Counted from the first letter of the stretch, positions 34,380 to 45,899 are shown. The stretch: 64,000 nucleotides of DNA from an uncultured Flavobacteriales bacterium (GCA_913056345.1 CAJXMH010000008.1:42349-106348), one strand, 5' to 3'. Translations and numbers: made by a program. The notes: generated by a model from the letters alone, not told the origin.

Positions 34380-35972
34380 ATGAAAAAATTACTCATTGTC
34401 CTAAGTGCCTTTTTGTGCATGGGCACACTATTTGCCCAAAATAAAACAACCAAAACTGATGCAGTCGTTAAGTTAGATGCTTTATTGACTGTGATCAATT
34501 ACGCTTATGTAGATGAAGTAAACAATGAAGAGATGGTTGAAGATGCCATAAAAGGTCTGCTGAAAGAACTTGACCCTCACTCAGTTTATATCCCTGAAAA
34601 GGAACTCAAAAAAATGAACGAACCTTTAGAAGGCAATTTTGAAGGCATCGGAATTCAATTCAATATCTTAAAAGATACCATAACAGTAGTTTCGCCGATC
34701 TCAGGAGGGCCATCAGAAAAACTTGGAATTGCCTCAGGAGATAAAATTGTTTTCATTGAAAAAGAAAATGTTGCAGGAGTTGGCATTACCAATTCAGACG
34801 TACAGAAAAAGCTAAGGGGGAAAAAAGGAACGGTAGTGAACGTAAAAATCAAACGCAACGGAGAAAAAGACCTTATCCCTTTTTCCATTACAAGGGATAA
34901 GATTCCCCTTTACAGCGTGGATGCTTCTTACATGGCGACTCCAGATATTGGATACATAAAGGTGAACCGTTTTGCTCGCACCACCATGGAGGAGTTTAAC
35001 CAAGCTCTAGATACCCTCAAACAAAATGGAGCTAAGAATTTAATTTTAGACCTAAGGGGCAATGGCGGTGGTTACCTGCAAACAGCCTTCCTATTGGCAG
35101 ACGAATTCCTCTCGCAAGGTAAAATGATTGTATACACTGCAGGAGATAAGCAAACAAAAGAAGCATACAAAGCCACCTCAAGAGGAAAGTTTGAGCAAGG
35201 CAAACTAGCGATTTTAGTTGATGAAGGTTCTGCATCTGCAAGCGAAATTGTTTCGGGTGCGGTGCAGGATTGGGACAGAGGAATGGTGATTGGAAGGAGG
35301 ACTTTCGGAAAAGGCCTCGTGCAGAAGCCCTTCCCCCTACCCGATGGCTCCGCTATTCGATTAACTACCGCGCGCTACTATACTCCAACCGGCAGATCCA
35401 TCCAGCGACCATACAACAAAGGAAAAGAAGCCTATTATAAAGAAATCAACCGACGGTATAAACATGGAGAACTGATGGAAGCAGATAGTATTGATTTTCC
35501 AGACTCATTAAAATATTATACTCCCAACAAAAGACTTGTTTATGGTGGTGGTGGAATTATGCCAGATGTCTTTATTCCACTAGATACTACTTTAAATACA
35601 GAACTCAACCGACAATTAATTCGAAGGGGTGTTTACAATGAATTTACACTTTCATATCTTGACAAACATCGAAAAAAGTACCTAAAAACCTATCCTGACT
35701 TTAAAACCTTTAAAGATAACTTTGAATTAAGTGACGATTTTTTAGATGACTTCTTTACTTATGCTAAAAAGAAAGAAGTTGAAAAGAATGAAGATGAATA
35801 TAAAAAGTCTAAAAAGCTTATTGATACTCAGATCACTGCACTTCTAGCAAGGAATTTATATACCACTTCTGCCTACTTTGAAATTATAAATCAACTAAAC
35901 GACTCATACTTAGAAGCGATCAATCTAATTCAAAGTGATGAGTTTGAAAAGGCTAAGCTTGAATACGAATAA
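34380..35972 (+). CDS. C-terminal processing peptidase, S41 family
   Basis: A 530-residue exported protease of the CtpA/Prc family, beginning with a signal peptide (ending LFAQ). A PDZ domain (about 80-165, SGGPSEKLGIASGDKI) precedes the S41 catalytic core. The core has DLRGNGGG, the nucleophile Ser286 in EGSASASE and the general base Lys311 in TFGKGLVQ. The C-terminal 150 residues are helical and charged, as in Bacteroidetes homologues. These proteases act in the periplasm on C-termini of envelope proteins. The DUF1573 gene starts 36 bases downstream on the same strand. Confidence 0.93.
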   Translation: MKKLLIVLSAFLCMGTLFAQNKTTKTDAVVKLDALLTVINYAYVDEVNNEEMVEDAIKGLLKELDPHSVYIPEKELKKMNEPLEGNFEGIGIQFNILKDTITVVSPISGGPSEKLGIASGDKIVFIEKENVAGVGITNSDVQKKLRGKKGTVVNVKIKRNGEKDLIPFSITRDKIPLYSVDASYMATPDIGYIKVNRFARTTMEEFNQALDTLKQNGAKNLILDLRGNGGGYLQTAFLLADEFLSQGKMIVYTAGDKQTKEAYKATSRGKFEQGKLAILVDEGSASASEIVSGAVQDWDRGMVIGRRTFGKGLVQKPFPLPDGSAIRLTTARYYTPTGRSIQRPYNKGKEAYYKEINRRYKHGELMEADSIDFPDSLKYYTPNKRLVYGGGGIMPDVFIPLDTTLNTELNRQLIRRGVYNEFTLSYLDKHRKKYLKTYPDFKTFKDNFELSDDFLDDFFTYAKKKEVEKNEDEYKKSKKLIDTQITALLARNLYTTSAYFEIINQLNDSYLEAINLIQSDEFEKAKLEYE

Positions 35973-36008
35973 TTATATTTGCAAACTGAAATTTTAAAAC
36001 TGAACAAG

Positions 36009-36608
36009 ATGAGTGAGAATGTTAAAAACGGATTATTAATTTTAGTTACCATCGTAACACTTGCCAATACAGTCATGATCATGACTAATGATGGCGTATC
36101 GTATGAGAAGACCCCTACTAACCAAAGTGTGAACAGCAATGCAGCAGCAAATGTAAATCCAGCTGCTAATGCAAACCCAACACCTACGCCAAACCCACAA
36201 CAAGATCAGGCCAATGTTGTAGACCCTAATCCCGGACCGAAAACAGCAATCCAATTTGCTGAAATGTCACATGATTTTGGTGACATTGAACAGAATACGA
36301 CTAACGAAAAGATCTTTACGTTCACCAATAATGGCGAAAATCCTTTGATTATTTCAAATGCTAAGGGAAGCTGCGGTTGTACAGTTCCTGAATACCCAAG
36401 AGAGCCATTAGCTCCCGGAGAGACAGGTGAAATCAAAGTTGTATACAGACCAGGTCAGCAAAAAAATAAGCAAACAAAAACTGTAACCATTACCGCTAAC
36501 ACTGAGCCAGCAACCACGGTTCTAAGAATAATGGCAAATGTAAATCCGGGTGAAGGCGGAGCAAACACTCAGCCACAGCAGGGTGAAGCCATTCAAATTG
36601 GTGGATAA
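36009..36608 (+). CDS. DUF1573 domain protein
   Basis: The 199-residue protein starts at ATG 36009 with an uncleaved-looking membrane anchor (GLLILVTIVTLANTVMI). A low-complexity Asn/Pro/Ala linker (about 40-75) leads into a DUF1573 immunoglobulin-like domain (about 77-185): MSHDFGDIEQNTTNEKIFTFTNNGENPLIISNAK, with CGC at its middle, then PGETGEIKVVYRP. Such domains belong to the ASH/MSP-like beta sandwiches and are very common in Bacteroidetes envelopes; the role is unknown. A bidirectional terminator follows. Confidence 0.85.
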   Translation: MSENVKNGLLILVTIVTLANTVMIMTNDGVSYEKTPTNQSVNSNAAANVNPAANANPTPTPNPQQDQANVVDPNPGPKTAIQFAEMSHDFGDIEQNTTNEKIFTFTNNGENPLIISNAKGSCGCTVPEYPREPLAPGETGEIKVVYRPGQQKNKQTKTVTITANTEPATTVLRIMANVNPGEGGANTQPQQGEAIQIGG

Positions 36609-36623
36609 TAAAAAGAAATAGAT

Positions 36624-36657
36624 ATAAAAAAACCCGCTTAAAGCGGGTTTTTTTATA
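36624..36657. terminator. Bidirectional terminator between the DUF1573 gene and ubiD
   Basis: Stem AAACCCGCT / AGCGGGTTT with a 3-base loop, A run on the left and T run on the right. It can end the rightward DUF1573 transcript and the leftward ubiD-family transcript, whose stop codon overlaps the T run. Confidence 0.9.
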
Positions 36658-38491
36658 TGTATCCGTGCAGTGATTTACCTTTCACACCCAATTGATCTAC
36701 TCTTTTCTCAACTTCAGGATCAAGTTCTAAGAATGGAGCATTATGTGGCTTCATCCGGGTATCTATAATCAAAGGGCCTTTACATCCCCAATGCTTAAAT
36801 TCCGTAAACTCGCCCACTCCATAAATGTCATGAGATGGATTGGCCCTCGTAAAGGTTGACCAAATCAAGTTTTTAAATTGTTTGGCTACAAAGTCTGCAT
36901 CATCTGTTAGCACAATCAATGCAACTTGTTCTAGCTCATGATTAATTGCCAGTAATGCTTTAGCTAAGTTTCGAACTTTACTGCTTTCTATGTCGTATTT
37001 AGTAAACTCATCAAGCTCTAATGCCAAGACACCAGGAAAAGCAAGCTTTACTTTTTTGATTGAGGTAGGCCATTCAATAGAAGGAAGTTGTGTTGCTAAG
37101 GATCTTCTAGGTTTACCAACAGCCGCAATCACAACTTTAGATCCTGCATTTAGTCCTTCACTGCTGTAATCCAATGTGTCTATCGTAGTATTGGTATGGA
37201 AATGCAAGTCTCTTGACCAATCTACTCGCTCAAGCATATGTTTAAAAAAGGCTTCTTTATTTATGGCCTTTAGTTGAGGATTATCTTCTTTAGCAGCAAT
37301 AAAAAGAAATTTTGCTAAGCTCATTTGACCAAATCCTAATATGTGATTGGCAATGGTCAAAAGCTCCGCAGGCTGCGTAATCTCATAGTAGGGCGTATAA
37401 CGTTCACTTCCCATAGCAAAAAGCAGAGGATGCACTCCTGCTTCATCTACCGCATTTACCTCATGCAGTCCGGGAATCTCTTTGGGTATGATATCTCCTG
37501 TAATCTCATGAATCAGATCACCAAAACTAGTATCTTCCTGCGGTGGTCTTCCTACTACAGTAAATGGCCAAATGGCATCTTTCCTATGCCAAACCTGATC
37601 TACTTTCATTAGTGGAAAGTCATGCTTAAGACTGTAATACCCCAGGTGATCACCAAAGGGACCTTCAGGCTTGTTTTCCTTGGGATAAACTTTTCCGGTT
37701 ATCACAAAGTCAGCATCTGCAGAGAGCACATGTCCGTTCTTATTCAAATACCTAAATCGTCTACCACCAAGTGCACCTGCAAAAGTCAATTCAGATAAAC
37801 CTTCAGGTAATGGCATTACAGCGGCAAAGGTATGTGAAGGAGGTCCCCCTACAAAAATCGAAACTTTAAGTGGCTCTCCTTTTGCATTTGCCTTGGTTTG
37901 ATGCACCCCAATACCCCTGTGTATTTGGTAATGCAAGCCAATTTCTTTGTTGGGAATATAATCATTACCCCCAAGTTGTATACGATACATACCAAGATTT
38001 GAGTTCATAACTCCCGGCTTATCAATATCTTCCGTATAGACCACAGGCAAGGTTACGAAAGGCCCACCGTCATCAGGCCAATGCTTTATTTGCGGCAGCT
38101 CACTTACATTTACCTTACCATGGGTTATGGGAGCTCCTAATCTAGCCTTCATGGGTAATGCTTTTAGCGCTGCAAAGGGCACTCCTGCATAAGCTAATGG
38201 ATCTTGCAAGGCAGTTAATGGTTCACCTTTTAGTTGTACCATTTTCTTAACTAGATCTAGGGTATCTCTAAAAATAAACCGACTTCGTTCCAAGGTTCCA
38301 AAAAGGTTGGAAACTGCAGGAAATTTACTTCCCTTTACTTGTTCGAAAAAAAGCGCAGGTCCGCCTTGTTCGTGCACTCTTAAATGAATGGAAGCCATTT
38401 CTAGATTTGGATCAACAGGCTCTTTAACACGTATTAAGTGACCGTGTTTTTCTAAGTCCGAAACGCACTGTTGCATGCTTTTGTATCCCAT
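36653..38491 (-). CDS. UbiD family (prFMN-dependent) decarboxylase
   Basis: The 612-residue protein belongs to the UbiD family of prenyl-FMN-dependent (de)carboxylases. Recognisable parts are the N-terminal DLEKHGHLIRVKEPV, GMYRIQL, the GIGVHQTKA segment, IFVGGPPSHTFAAVMPLPEG, and the PFGDHLGYYS and GRPPQEDTSFGDLIHE regions that line the active site. It is longer than E. coli UbiD, as usual for the Bacteroidetes form. The substrate is unknown; a menaquinone or aromatic acid role is possible. No ubiX-like flavin prenyltransferase gene lies in the window. Confidence 0.88.
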   Translation of the reverse strand: MGYKSMQQCVSDLEKHGHLIRVKEPVDPNLEMASIHLRVHEQGGPALFFEQVKGSKFPAVSNLFGTLERSRFIFRDTLDLVKKMVQLKGEPLTALQDPLAYAGVPFAALKALPMKARLGAPITHGKVNVSELPQIKHWPDDGGPFVTLPVVYTEDIDKPGVMNSNLGMYRIQLGGNDYIPNKEIGLHYQIHRGIGVHQTKANAKGEPLKVSIFVGGPPSHTFAAVMPLPEGLSELTFAGALGGRRFRYLNKNGHVLSADADFVITGKVYPKENKPEGPFGDHLGYYSLKHDFPLMKVDQVWHRKDAIWPFTVVGRPPQEDTSFGDLIHEITGDIIPKEIPGLHEVNAVDEAGVHPLLFAMGSERYTPYYEITQPAELLTIANHILGFGQMSLAKFLFIAAKEDNPQLKAINKEAFFKHMLERVDWSRDLHFHTNTTIDTLDYSSEGLNAGSKVVIAAVGKPRRSLATQLPSIEWPTSIKKVKLAFPGVLALELDEFTKYDIESSKVRNLAKALLAINHELEQVALIVLTDDADFVAKQFKNLIWSTFTRANPSHDIYGVGEFTEFKHWGCKGPLIIDTRMKPHNAPFLELDPEVEKRVDQLGVKGKSLHGYI

Positions 38492-38546
38492 TACCTTTTT
38501 ATTTGTAAAAACAAGTGTTTGATTTGCTTAGTTCAACTTATTGCAT

Positions 38547-38576
38547 AAAAAAAGGCAATCTAAGAAAGATTGCCTT
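38547..38576 (-). terminator. Intrinsic terminator after gltA
   Basis: Perfect 10-bp stem AAGGCAATCT / AGATTGCCTT with a 5-base loop; on the minus strand it runs into seven T. It lies 23 bases after the gltA stop. Confidence 0.92.
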
Positions 38577-38598
38577 AAGTTAAATATTTCAGAAAAGC

Positions 38599-39885
38599 TT
38601 ATCGTTGATCTAAAGATTTGAAGCTTGTTAAATTGCTTCCAGTGTAAACTTGTCTTGGTCTTCCAATTGGTTCATTATTAGCTCTCATCTCTTTCCATTG
38701 AGCAATCCAACCTGGTAATCTACCTAAGGCAAACATTACTGTAAACATGGATGTAGGAATACCAATAGCTCTGTAGATAATACCGGAGTAAAAGTCTACA
38801 TTAGGGTAAAGTTTTCTTTCAACGAAATAATCATCTTTCAAAGCAACCTCTTCAAGTCCCTTAGCTATTTCTAGGATCGGATCATTAATGCCCAGTTTAT
38901 CTAAAACATCATCGGCAGCCTTTTTAATGATCTTAGCTCGTGGATCAAAGTTCTTATAAACTCTATGACCAAAGCCCATTAAACGGAAAGGATCATTCTT
39001 ATCTTTTGCTTTAGCCATGTATTTTGCTACATCACCACCATCGGCTTTAATTGCTTCTAGCATTTCTATTACAGCTTGATTTGCTCCACCGTGTAATGGA
39101 CCCCAAAGTGCTGAAATTCCTGCAGAAATAGAAGCATATAAACTAGCATGAGAAGATCCTACAACCCTAACTGTGGAAGTGGAGCAATTTTGCTCATGGT
39201 CTGCATGCAAGATCAATAGTTTATCTAATGCATTAGCAATAACCGGATCAACTTCATACTCTGCTGATGGAACAGCAAACATCATTTTCAAGAAATTAGA
39301 ACAATAATCTAAACTGTTATCAGGATAATTAGCAGGATGTCCTATTTCATTTTTGTAAGCCCATGCAGCCATTGTAGGCATTTTTGCTATCAGGCGCTTA
39401 ATACTTAAATCCACCTCGTCAGAAGATCTATTTGGATCTAAAGACTCTGGATAGAATGCCGTTAGAGAAGAAACCAAAGAAGAAAGCACACCCATTGGGT
39501 GAGAATTAGATGGAAAACCATCTAAGATGTTTTTAATGTCCTCGTGAATTAAAGTATGATGAGTAATCTCCTGTGTAAACTTATTGTATTGCTCTTTGTT
39601 TGGCAACTCACCGTAAATCAAAAGGTAAGTTACTTCTAAAAATGAAGCTTTCTCAGCTAAGTCCTCAATTGCATATCCTCTATATCTTAAAATACCTTGT
39701 TCACCATTTAAGAATGTAATAGCTGATGTTGTTGAGCCCGTGTTCTTAAAACCAGGATCAATCGTAATCAAACCAGAACTCGCTCTTAGTTTGCTGATGT
39801 CGATTGCCTTTTCGTTTTCTGTACCTTCAATAATAGGGAGCTCGAATGTCTGGTCTCCTACTTTTAATTCTGCTTTCTCTGACAT
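38599..39885 (-). CDS. gltA: Citrate synthase
   Basis: The 428-residue type II citrate synthase condenses oxaloacetate and acetyl-CoA. It carries the N-terminal beta segment (ITIDPGFKNTGSTTSAITF), LADHEQNCSTSTVR, WGPLHGGANQAV and MGFGHRVYKNFDPRA, followed by DFYSGI. Catalytic histidines sit in the second and third of these blocks. It has its own well-formed promoter between eno and the ATG and its own terminator, so it is a single-gene unit despite following eno. Confidence 0.97.
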   Translation of the reverse strand: MSEKAELKVGDQTFELPIIEGTENEKAIDISKLRASSGLITIDPGFKNTGSTTSAITFLNGEQGILRYRGYAIEDLAEKASFLEVTYLLIYGELPNKEQYNKFTQEITHHTLIHEDIKNILDGFPSNSHPMGVLSSLVSSLTAFYPESLDPNRSSDEVDLSIKRLIAKMPTMAAWAYKNEIGHPANYPDNSLDYCSNFLKMMFAVPSAEYEVDPVIANALDKLLILHADHEQNCSTSTVRVVGSSHASLYASISAGISALWGPLHGGANQAVIEMLEAIKADGGDVAKYMAKAKDKNDPFRLMGFGHRVYKNFDPRAKIIKKAADDVLDKLGINDPILEIAKGLEEVALKDDYFVERKLYPNVDFYSGIIYRAIGIPTSMFTVMFALGRLPGWIAQWKEMRANNEPIGRPRQVYTGSNLTSFKSLDQR

Positions 39886-39965
39886 AATTTAATTTGGTTT
39901 TGATGAACTAACAAGGTTTTGTGAAGAAAGTTGCGATGTAATGTTTGCAAAATTCCACTGAATTG

Positions 39966-39996
39966 CAAAAATACCTAACAGAAGCTTTGTTTCAAA
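39966..39996 (-). promoter_or_regulatory. gltA promoter, full Bacteroidetes consensus
   Basis: On the minus strand TTTG (39996-39993), exactly 19 bases, then TATTTTTG (39973-39966) match both the -33 TTTG and -7 TAnnTTTG consensus. It lies about 80 bases before the gltA ATG, so the message would have a leader of roughly 75 bases. Confidence 0.8.
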
Positions 39997-40005
39997 GTAT
40001 AAGTA

Positions 40006-41292
<1,287 letters not shown>

Positions 41293-42402
41293 TTAGTTTT
41301 TATGATCTTCTATTAACTTAACAAAATCATCAAATAAGTACCTAGAATCATTAGGCCCTGGAGATGATTCAGGATGATACTGTACAGAAAATGCAGGCTT
41401 AGATTTATGTTCTATACCCGCAACAGTATCGTCGTTTAAATGGGAATGTGTTAATTCAACTAAAGTTGAGGATTCAACAGATGCTGCATCAACTACGAAT
41501 CCATGGTTTTGGGAGGTTACCTCTCCCTTTCCTGTCTTATGATTAATCACAGGATGGTTGATCCCCCTGTGACCATTATGCATTTTGATGGTTTTTAAAT
41601 CACATGCCAAACTTAATAATTGATGTCCAAGGCAAATCCCAAAAGTGGGAGTGTTGGAATCCACCAATTTCCTTACCTCTTCAATTTGGGGCTTCATAGC
41701 AGCAGGATCACCGGGTCCATTGCTCAGCATAATTCCATCGGGCTTCCAAGAAAGCACCTCTTCCGCAGGCGTATCCATCGGAAATACTTTGCAGTAAACT
41801 CCTCTCTCATTTAAGCAACGGACAATATTCTTTTTAGTCCCGTAGTCCATAACAGCTACTTTATTGGCAGCATTTTCATCCCCCATACAATAAGCTTCTT
41901 TAATTGAAACTTTTGAAGATAGCTCCAAACCTTGCATGGATGGCACCTGTGATAACTGCTGTTTTAATTTGTCTATGTCGAATTCAACTGAGGAAATAAT
42001 AACATTCATGGCTCCTTTATCACGGATATGACGAACAAGTGCACGTGTATCTACATCAGTAATAGCTACAATATTATGTGCTTCAAAGTAATCCTGCAAA
42101 GAGCCTTCAGCTCTTGGCCGTGAAAACCCATCTGAAAAGCGCTTGCAAATCAAACCAGCAATTTTTATAGAATCAGATTCAATTTCTTCTTCTTCGATTC
42201 CATAATTACCAATATGAGCAGTAGCACAAACCATGATTTGACCGTAATAAGATGGATCCGTATAGATCTCTTGGTATCCTGTCATACCTGTGTTAAAACA
42301 AATCTCACCTGTACTGGTGCCCAATATTCCTGCAGATAGACCATGAAAAACAGTCCCGTCTTCCAGTACTGCTATCCCTTTTGCTTTGGTTTTGTATTTC
42401 AT
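41293..42402 (-). CDS. carA: Carbamoyl-phosphate synthase small subunit
   Basis: The 369-residue glutaminase subunit of carbamoyl-phosphate synthase supplies ammonia for arginine and pyrimidine synthesis. The N-terminal domain has GEICFNTGMTGYQEI. The class I glutamine amidotransferase domain has NGPGDP, the nucleophile Cys257 in FGICLGHQ, and the HPE pair in VQYHPESSPGP. The large subunit gene carB is not adjacent. It lies downstream of the rplQ terminator and 3 bases before eno. Confidence 0.97.
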   Translation of the reverse strand: MKYKTKAKGIAVLEDGTVFHGLSAGILGTSTGEICFNTGMTGYQEIYTDPSYYGQIMVCATAHIGNYGIEEEEIESDSIKIAGLICKRFSDGFSRPRAEGSLQDYFEAHNIVAITDVDTRALVRHIRDKGAMNVIISSVEFDIDKLKQQLSQVPSMQGLELSSKVSIKEAYCMGDENAANKVAVMDYGTKKNIVRCLNERGVYCKVFPMDTPAEEVLSWKPDGIMLSNGPGDPAAMKPQIEEVRKLVDSNTPTFGICLGHQLLSLACDLKTIKMHNGHRGINHPVINHKTGKGEVTSQNHGFVVDAASVESSTLVELTHSHLNDDTVAGIEHKSKPAFSVQYHPESSPGPNDSRYLFDDFVKLIEDHKN

Positions 42403-42415
42403 TTCAGTTTATTTC

Positions 42416-42450
42416 AAAAAAAAGGATAAAGTTGAACACTTTATCCTTTT
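42416..42450 (-). terminator. Intrinsic terminator ending the ribosomal operon
   Basis: A perfect 13-bp stem AAAAGGATAAAGT / ACTTTATCCTTTT with a 5-base loop and a T run of eight on the minus strand. It lies 33 bases after the rplQ stop and before carA. Confidence 0.93.
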
Positions 42451-42482
42451 CTGTTTAATATCATTCACAAAAACTCAACGTC

Positions 42483-43082
42483 TTAATCCTTCTTTTCTTC
42501 TCCTTCCTTCTGATCACCTTTATCATCAACTTTCTTCTCTTCTGCTTTAGGCGTTTCTTTTTTTGCTTCTTTCTTTGGAGCTTCTACTTGTTCGTCAGAG
42601 GCCTTTTGTTCAGAGCTTGTCTCTTCTTGCACAGTTTTTGCATCTTGTGAACTAGATGATTTTCCACCACCTCTTCTTCTTCTGCGCTTCTTAGTTGGCT
42701 TTTTCTCTTCAGTAATGTAAACCTCGTTAAAATCAACTAGCTCCATCATACACATTTCAGCATTATCACCTAATCTGTTTCCGGTTTTGATAATTCGAGT
42801 ATAACCACCTGGTCTATCGCCAACTTTAGGAGCAACATCTCTAAAAAGCTCTGCAACCGCTAACTTGTTGTTCAAGTAACTAAAAACAACCCTTCTAGAA
42901 TGAGTAGTATCATTTTTAGATTTTGTGATCAATGGCTCTACGTAACCTCTAAGGGCTTTTGCCTTCGCTACAGTAGTATTAATTCTTTTGTGTTCAATTA
43001 ATGAACAAGCCATATTAGAAAGCAAAGCTTTTCTGTGAGACTTTGTTCTGCTTAAGTGATTGAATTTCTTTCCGTGTCTCAT
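42483..43082 (-). CDS. rplQ: 50S ribosomal protein L17 with long charged tail
   Basis: Residues about 1-118 are a normal L17 ([44 protein letters not shown]). A further 80 residues form a disordered tail: first Lys/Arg-rich ([15 protein letters not shown]), then alternating Lys and Glu. L17 lies near the peptide exit tunnel. Tails of this kind are known in Flavobacteria; length and composition vary. Last gene of the ribosomal operon, 5 bases after rpoA. Confidence 0.96.
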   Translation of the reverse strand: MRHGKKFNHLSRTKSHRKALLSNMACSLIEHKRINTTVAKAKALRGYVEPLITKSKNDTTHSRRVVFSYLNNKLAVAELFRDVAPKVGDRPGGYTRIIKTGNRLGDNAEMCMMELVDFNEVYITEEKKPTKKRRRRRGGGKSSSSQDAKTVQEETSSEQKASDEQVEAPKKEAKKETPKAEEKKVDDKGDQKEGEEKKD

Positions 43083-43087
43083 TTCCC

Positions 43088-44080
43088 TTAGTCCTTATCT
43101 AATTTGTATTTAGAAACATTCATTCCGAAGCTCAAATTCTTGCTTTCTACAAGCTCATCAAGCTCAGTTAGAGATTTTTTACCAAAATTTCTAAATTTTA
43201 ATAAATCATTTTTATTGAATTGAACCAACTCGCCTAATGTTTCTACATCTGCTGCTTTAAGGCAGTTCAAAGCCCTAACAGAAAGATCCATATCAATAAG
43301 CTTAGTTTTAAGCAATTGACGCATATGGAGCGAATCTTCGTCAAATTCTTCTACAGCTGACTTAACTTCTGTTTCTAATGCAATTTTCTCATCAGAGAAA
43401 AGCATGAAATGCTGAATCAAAATTGTAGCTGCTTCTTTTAAGGCTTCCTTTGGATGAACTGACCCATCAGACTCAATATCTATTACTAGTTTTTCGTAAT
43501 CGGTCTTTTGCTCAACACGGTAGTTTTCAATGCTGTAGTTTACGTTCTTGATTGGCGTAAAGATCGAATCAATTGGAATGAAACCAACAGGTGCGTCTTC
43601 TACTCTATTTTCTTCCGAAGGAACATAACCTCTGCCCTTATCAATCGTTAACTCCATTTGGATTTTCACTGAACGCTCCATGGTGCAAATTACCAGGTCA
43701 GGATTTAATACCTGAAATGCTGAAGTAAACTTGCCAATATCTCCTGCTGTCAATTTATCTTGACCAGAAACTGATAAGTTCACTTTTTCGGTGTCTGTTC
43801 CATCGATTTGCTGCTTAAATCTAACTTGTTTCAAGTTCAAGATCAAATCAGTTACGTCTTCAACTACTCCATCAATGGTGGCAAACTCATGGTCTACTCC
43901 TTCGATTTTAATTCCTGTAATTGCAAAACCCTCTAAGGAAGAAAGCAATATTCTTCTTATTGCGTTTCCAACTGTAATCCCGTAACCCGGCTCCAGGGGA
44001 CGAAATTCAAACTGACCTTTATGGTCAGTTGATTCGATCATAATTACTTTATCGGGCTTCTGAAAATCTAATATTGCCAT
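43088..44080 (-). CDS. rpoA: RNA polymerase alpha subunit
   Basis: The 330-residue alpha subunit has the dimerising N-terminal domain ([49 protein letters not shown]). The C-terminal DNA-binding domain follows from about residue 255 ([35 protein letters not shown]). Alpha organises polymerase assembly. It lies between rpsD and rplQ in the standard alpha-operon order. Confidence 0.98.
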   Translation of the reverse strand: MAILDFQKPDKVIMIESTDHKGQFEFRPLEPGYGITVGNAIRRILLSSLEGFAITGIKIEGVDHEFATIDGVVEDVTDLILNLKQVRFKQQIDGTDTEKVNLSVSGQDKLTAGDIGKFTSAFQVLNPDLVICTMERSVKIQMELTIDKGRGYVPSEENRVEDAPVGFIPIDSIFTPIKNVNYSIENYRVEQKTDYEKLVIDIESDGSVHPKEALKEAATILIQHFMLFSDEKIALETEVKSAVEEFDEDSLHMRQLLKTKLIDMDLSVRALNCLKAADVETLGELVQFNKNDLLKFRNFGKKSLTELDELVESKNLSFGMNVSKYKLDKD

Positions 44081-44105
44081 TGCTATCTTGTGCTTATTTA
44101 AATTA

Positions 44106-44711
44106 CTACTTAGAGTAAAGTTCTACAATCAATTGTTCTTTAATATTCTCAGGTATTTGCTGACGCTCGGGAGCATTCACAAATTTTCCTTTCATAGATT
44201 GAGCATCCCACTCGATCCAATCAAAATTATCTTTACGGTTGGCGAGAGATTCATTAATTACCTCAAGTGATTTAGACCGTTCTCTAACTTCTACAAGATC
44301 ACCTTCTTTTAAAGAAAAAGATGGAATATTAACTACCGTTCCGTTAACTTTAAAATGCTTGTGTCCTACCAACTGACGTGCAGCTCTTCTACTAGGGGCT
44401 AATCCCATCCTAAAAACTACATTGTCAAGTCTTGATTCACACAACTTTAATAAGTTCTCACCGGTAATTCCTTTTGTTCTTGATGCCTCCTTAAACAGAT
44501 TCGAGAATTGCTTTTCAAGAATGCCATAGGTGTACTTTGCTTTCTGCTTTTCCATTAATTGCACAGCGTACTCAGATTGCTTACCTCTTCTCCTGTTTGG
44601 TCCATGCTGTCCGGGAGGATAATTTTTCTTATCGAGTGCGCGGTCAGGTCCAAAGATAGGTTCTTTGAACTTTCTTGCAATTTTTGATTTTGGTCCTGTA
44701 TATCTTGCCAT
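44106..44711 (-). CDS. rpsD: 30S ribosomal protein S4
   Basis: A 201-residue S4 with the N-terminal helical region ([15 protein letters not shown]) and an S4 RNA-binding domain ([34 protein letters not shown]). No Cys-rich zinc site is present at the N-terminus. S4 nucleates 16S rRNA folding and often represses its own operon. It lies 40 bases after rpsK, the widest gap in the operon. Confidence 0.98.
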   Translation of the reverse strand: MARYTGPKSKIARKFKEPIFGPDRALDKKNYPPGQHGPNRRRGKQSEYAVQLMEKQKAKYTYGILEKQFSNLFKEASRTKGITGENLLKLCESRLDNVVFRMGLAPSRRAARQLVGHKHFKVNGTVVNIPSFSLKEGDLVEVRERSKSLEVINESLANRKDNFDWIEWDAQSMKGKFVNAPERQQIPENIKEQLIVELYSK

Positions 44712-44751
44712 TACTTATTTAACTTAAAGTCTTCGTATTTAGAATGAGTAA

Positions 44752-45144
44752 TTATACCCTTCTCTTTTTAGGTGGTCTACAACCGTTGTGAGGGATAGGA
44801 GTTATATCAACAATTTCTGATACTTCCACTCCATTGTTGTGTATGGTTCTGATCGCAGATTCTCTTCCTGCTCCTGGACCTTTCACATAAACTTTAACCC
44901 TTCTCAATCCAAGGTCATAAGCTTCTTTGGTACATTCCTCAGCAGCAACTTGAGCTGCATAAGGTGTGTTCTTTTTGGAACCCTTAAAGCCCATCTTGCC
45001 TGAAGAAGACCAAGAAATCACTTGACCTTGCTTATTGGTCAAAGAAATAATAATATTATTAAAAGAAGCGTGGATATGAGCCTCACCTATAGACTCTACC
45101 TTTACATTCTTTTTCTTTTTTTGCTTTTGCGTTGACTTCGCCAT
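44752..45144 (-). CDS. rpsK: 30S ribosomal protein S11
   Basis: A 130-residue S11 with [15 protein letters not shown], the signature [15 protein letters not shown] and the C-terminal [16 protein letters not shown]. It lines the platform of the small subunit near the E site. It follows rpsM by 14 bases. Confidence 0.98.
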   Translation of the reverse strand: MAKSTQKQKKKKNVKVESIGEAHIHASFNNIIISLTNKQGQVISWSSSGKMGFKGSKKNTPYAAQVAAEECTKEAYDLGLRRVKVYVKGPGAGRESAIRTIHNNGVEVSEIVDITPIPHNGCRPPKKRRV

Positions 45145-45158
45145 GATTAGCTATTTAT

Positions 45159-45536
45159 TTACTTAGTTGCTTTTTTCTTGTTCGCAACGGTTTTTCTTCT
45201 TCCTTTTCTAGTACGAGAGTTGTTCTTAGTTCTTTGACCTCTTAAAGGCAAACCTGCTCTGTGTCTAACTCCTCTGTAGCATCCTATATCCATTAAACGC
45301 TTAATGTTTAATTGGATCTCTGAGCGCAAAGCACCTTCGGTTTTAAAGTCGTCACCAACGATCTTTCTGATCTTTGACAATTCGTCATCATCCCAATCTT
45401 GAACTTTCTTATCTAAAGAAACACCAGCACTTTCCAATATCTTAGCGGCAGAACTCCTGCCAATTCCGAAAATATAGGTAAGGCCAATTACGCCTCTTTT
45501 ATTTTTTGGTAAATCTATACCTGCAATCCTTGCCAT
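45159..45536 (-). CDS. rpsM: 30S ribosomal protein S13
   Basis: A 125-residue S13: [26 protein letters not shown] at the start, helix-turn-helix-like RSSAAKIL, and [19 protein letters not shown] near the C-terminus with a basic tail. It contacts the 50S subunit and P-site tRNA. It follows rpmJ by 12 bases. Confidence 0.98.
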   Translation of the reverse strand: MARIAGIDLPKNKRGVIGLTYIFGIGRSSAAKILESAGVSLDKKVQDWDDDELSKIRKIVGDDFKTEGALRSEIQLNIKRLMDIGCYRGVRHRAGLPLRGQRTKNNSRTRKGRRKTVANKKKATK

Positions 45537-45548
45537 AAGCTTCCTCTA

Positions 45549-45665
45549 TTAACCTTGTCTTTGTTTAAACTTTGGGTTCTTTTTATTGATTACATATAAA
45601 CGCCCTTTTCTACGGACGATCTTGCAATCTGAACTTCTCTTTTTTAATGATGCTCTTACTTTCAT
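45549..45665 (-). CDS. rpmJ: 50S ribosomal protein L36, zinc-free form
   Basis: A 38-codon gene between infA and rpsM encodes [15 protein letters not shown] at the start and PKFKQRQG at the end, a clear L36. The zinc ligands of the common form are largely lost: position 11 is Ser, 27 is Asn and 33 is Phe, with only Cys14 kept. It is therefore a C-minus variant. The spacing (11 bases after infA, 12 before rpsM) supports it as a real gene. Confidence 0.95.
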   Translation of the reverse strand: MKVRASLKKRSSDCKIVRRKGRLYVINKKNPKFKQRQG

Positions 45666-45676
45666 CGTACTTAATT

Positions 45677-45895
45677 TTATTTGTATCGATATGTTATTCT
45701 TCCTTTTGTCAAATCGTATGGAGACATTTCAACTTTTACTTTGTCACCTGGCAATAGCTTTATGTAATACATCCTCATCTTACCTGAAATATGAGCGGTA
45801 ATAATGTGCCCATTCTCAAGTTCAACTCTGAACATGGCATTTGACAATGCTTCTGTAATGGTACCATCTTGCTCTATAGATGCTTGTTTAGCCAT
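45677..45895 (-). CDS. infA: Translation initiation factor IF-1
   Basis: A 72-residue OB-fold protein with [39 protein letters not shown] and the C-terminal [16 protein letters not shown], the normal IF-1 length. It occupies the ribosomal A site during initiation. It lies between map and rpmJ, with 4 bases to map. Confidence 0.97.
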   Translation of the reverse strand: MAKQASIEQDGTITEALSNAMFRVELENGHIITAHISGKMRMYYIKLLPGDKVKVEMSPYDLTKGRITYRYK

Positions 45896-45899
45896 AAAA

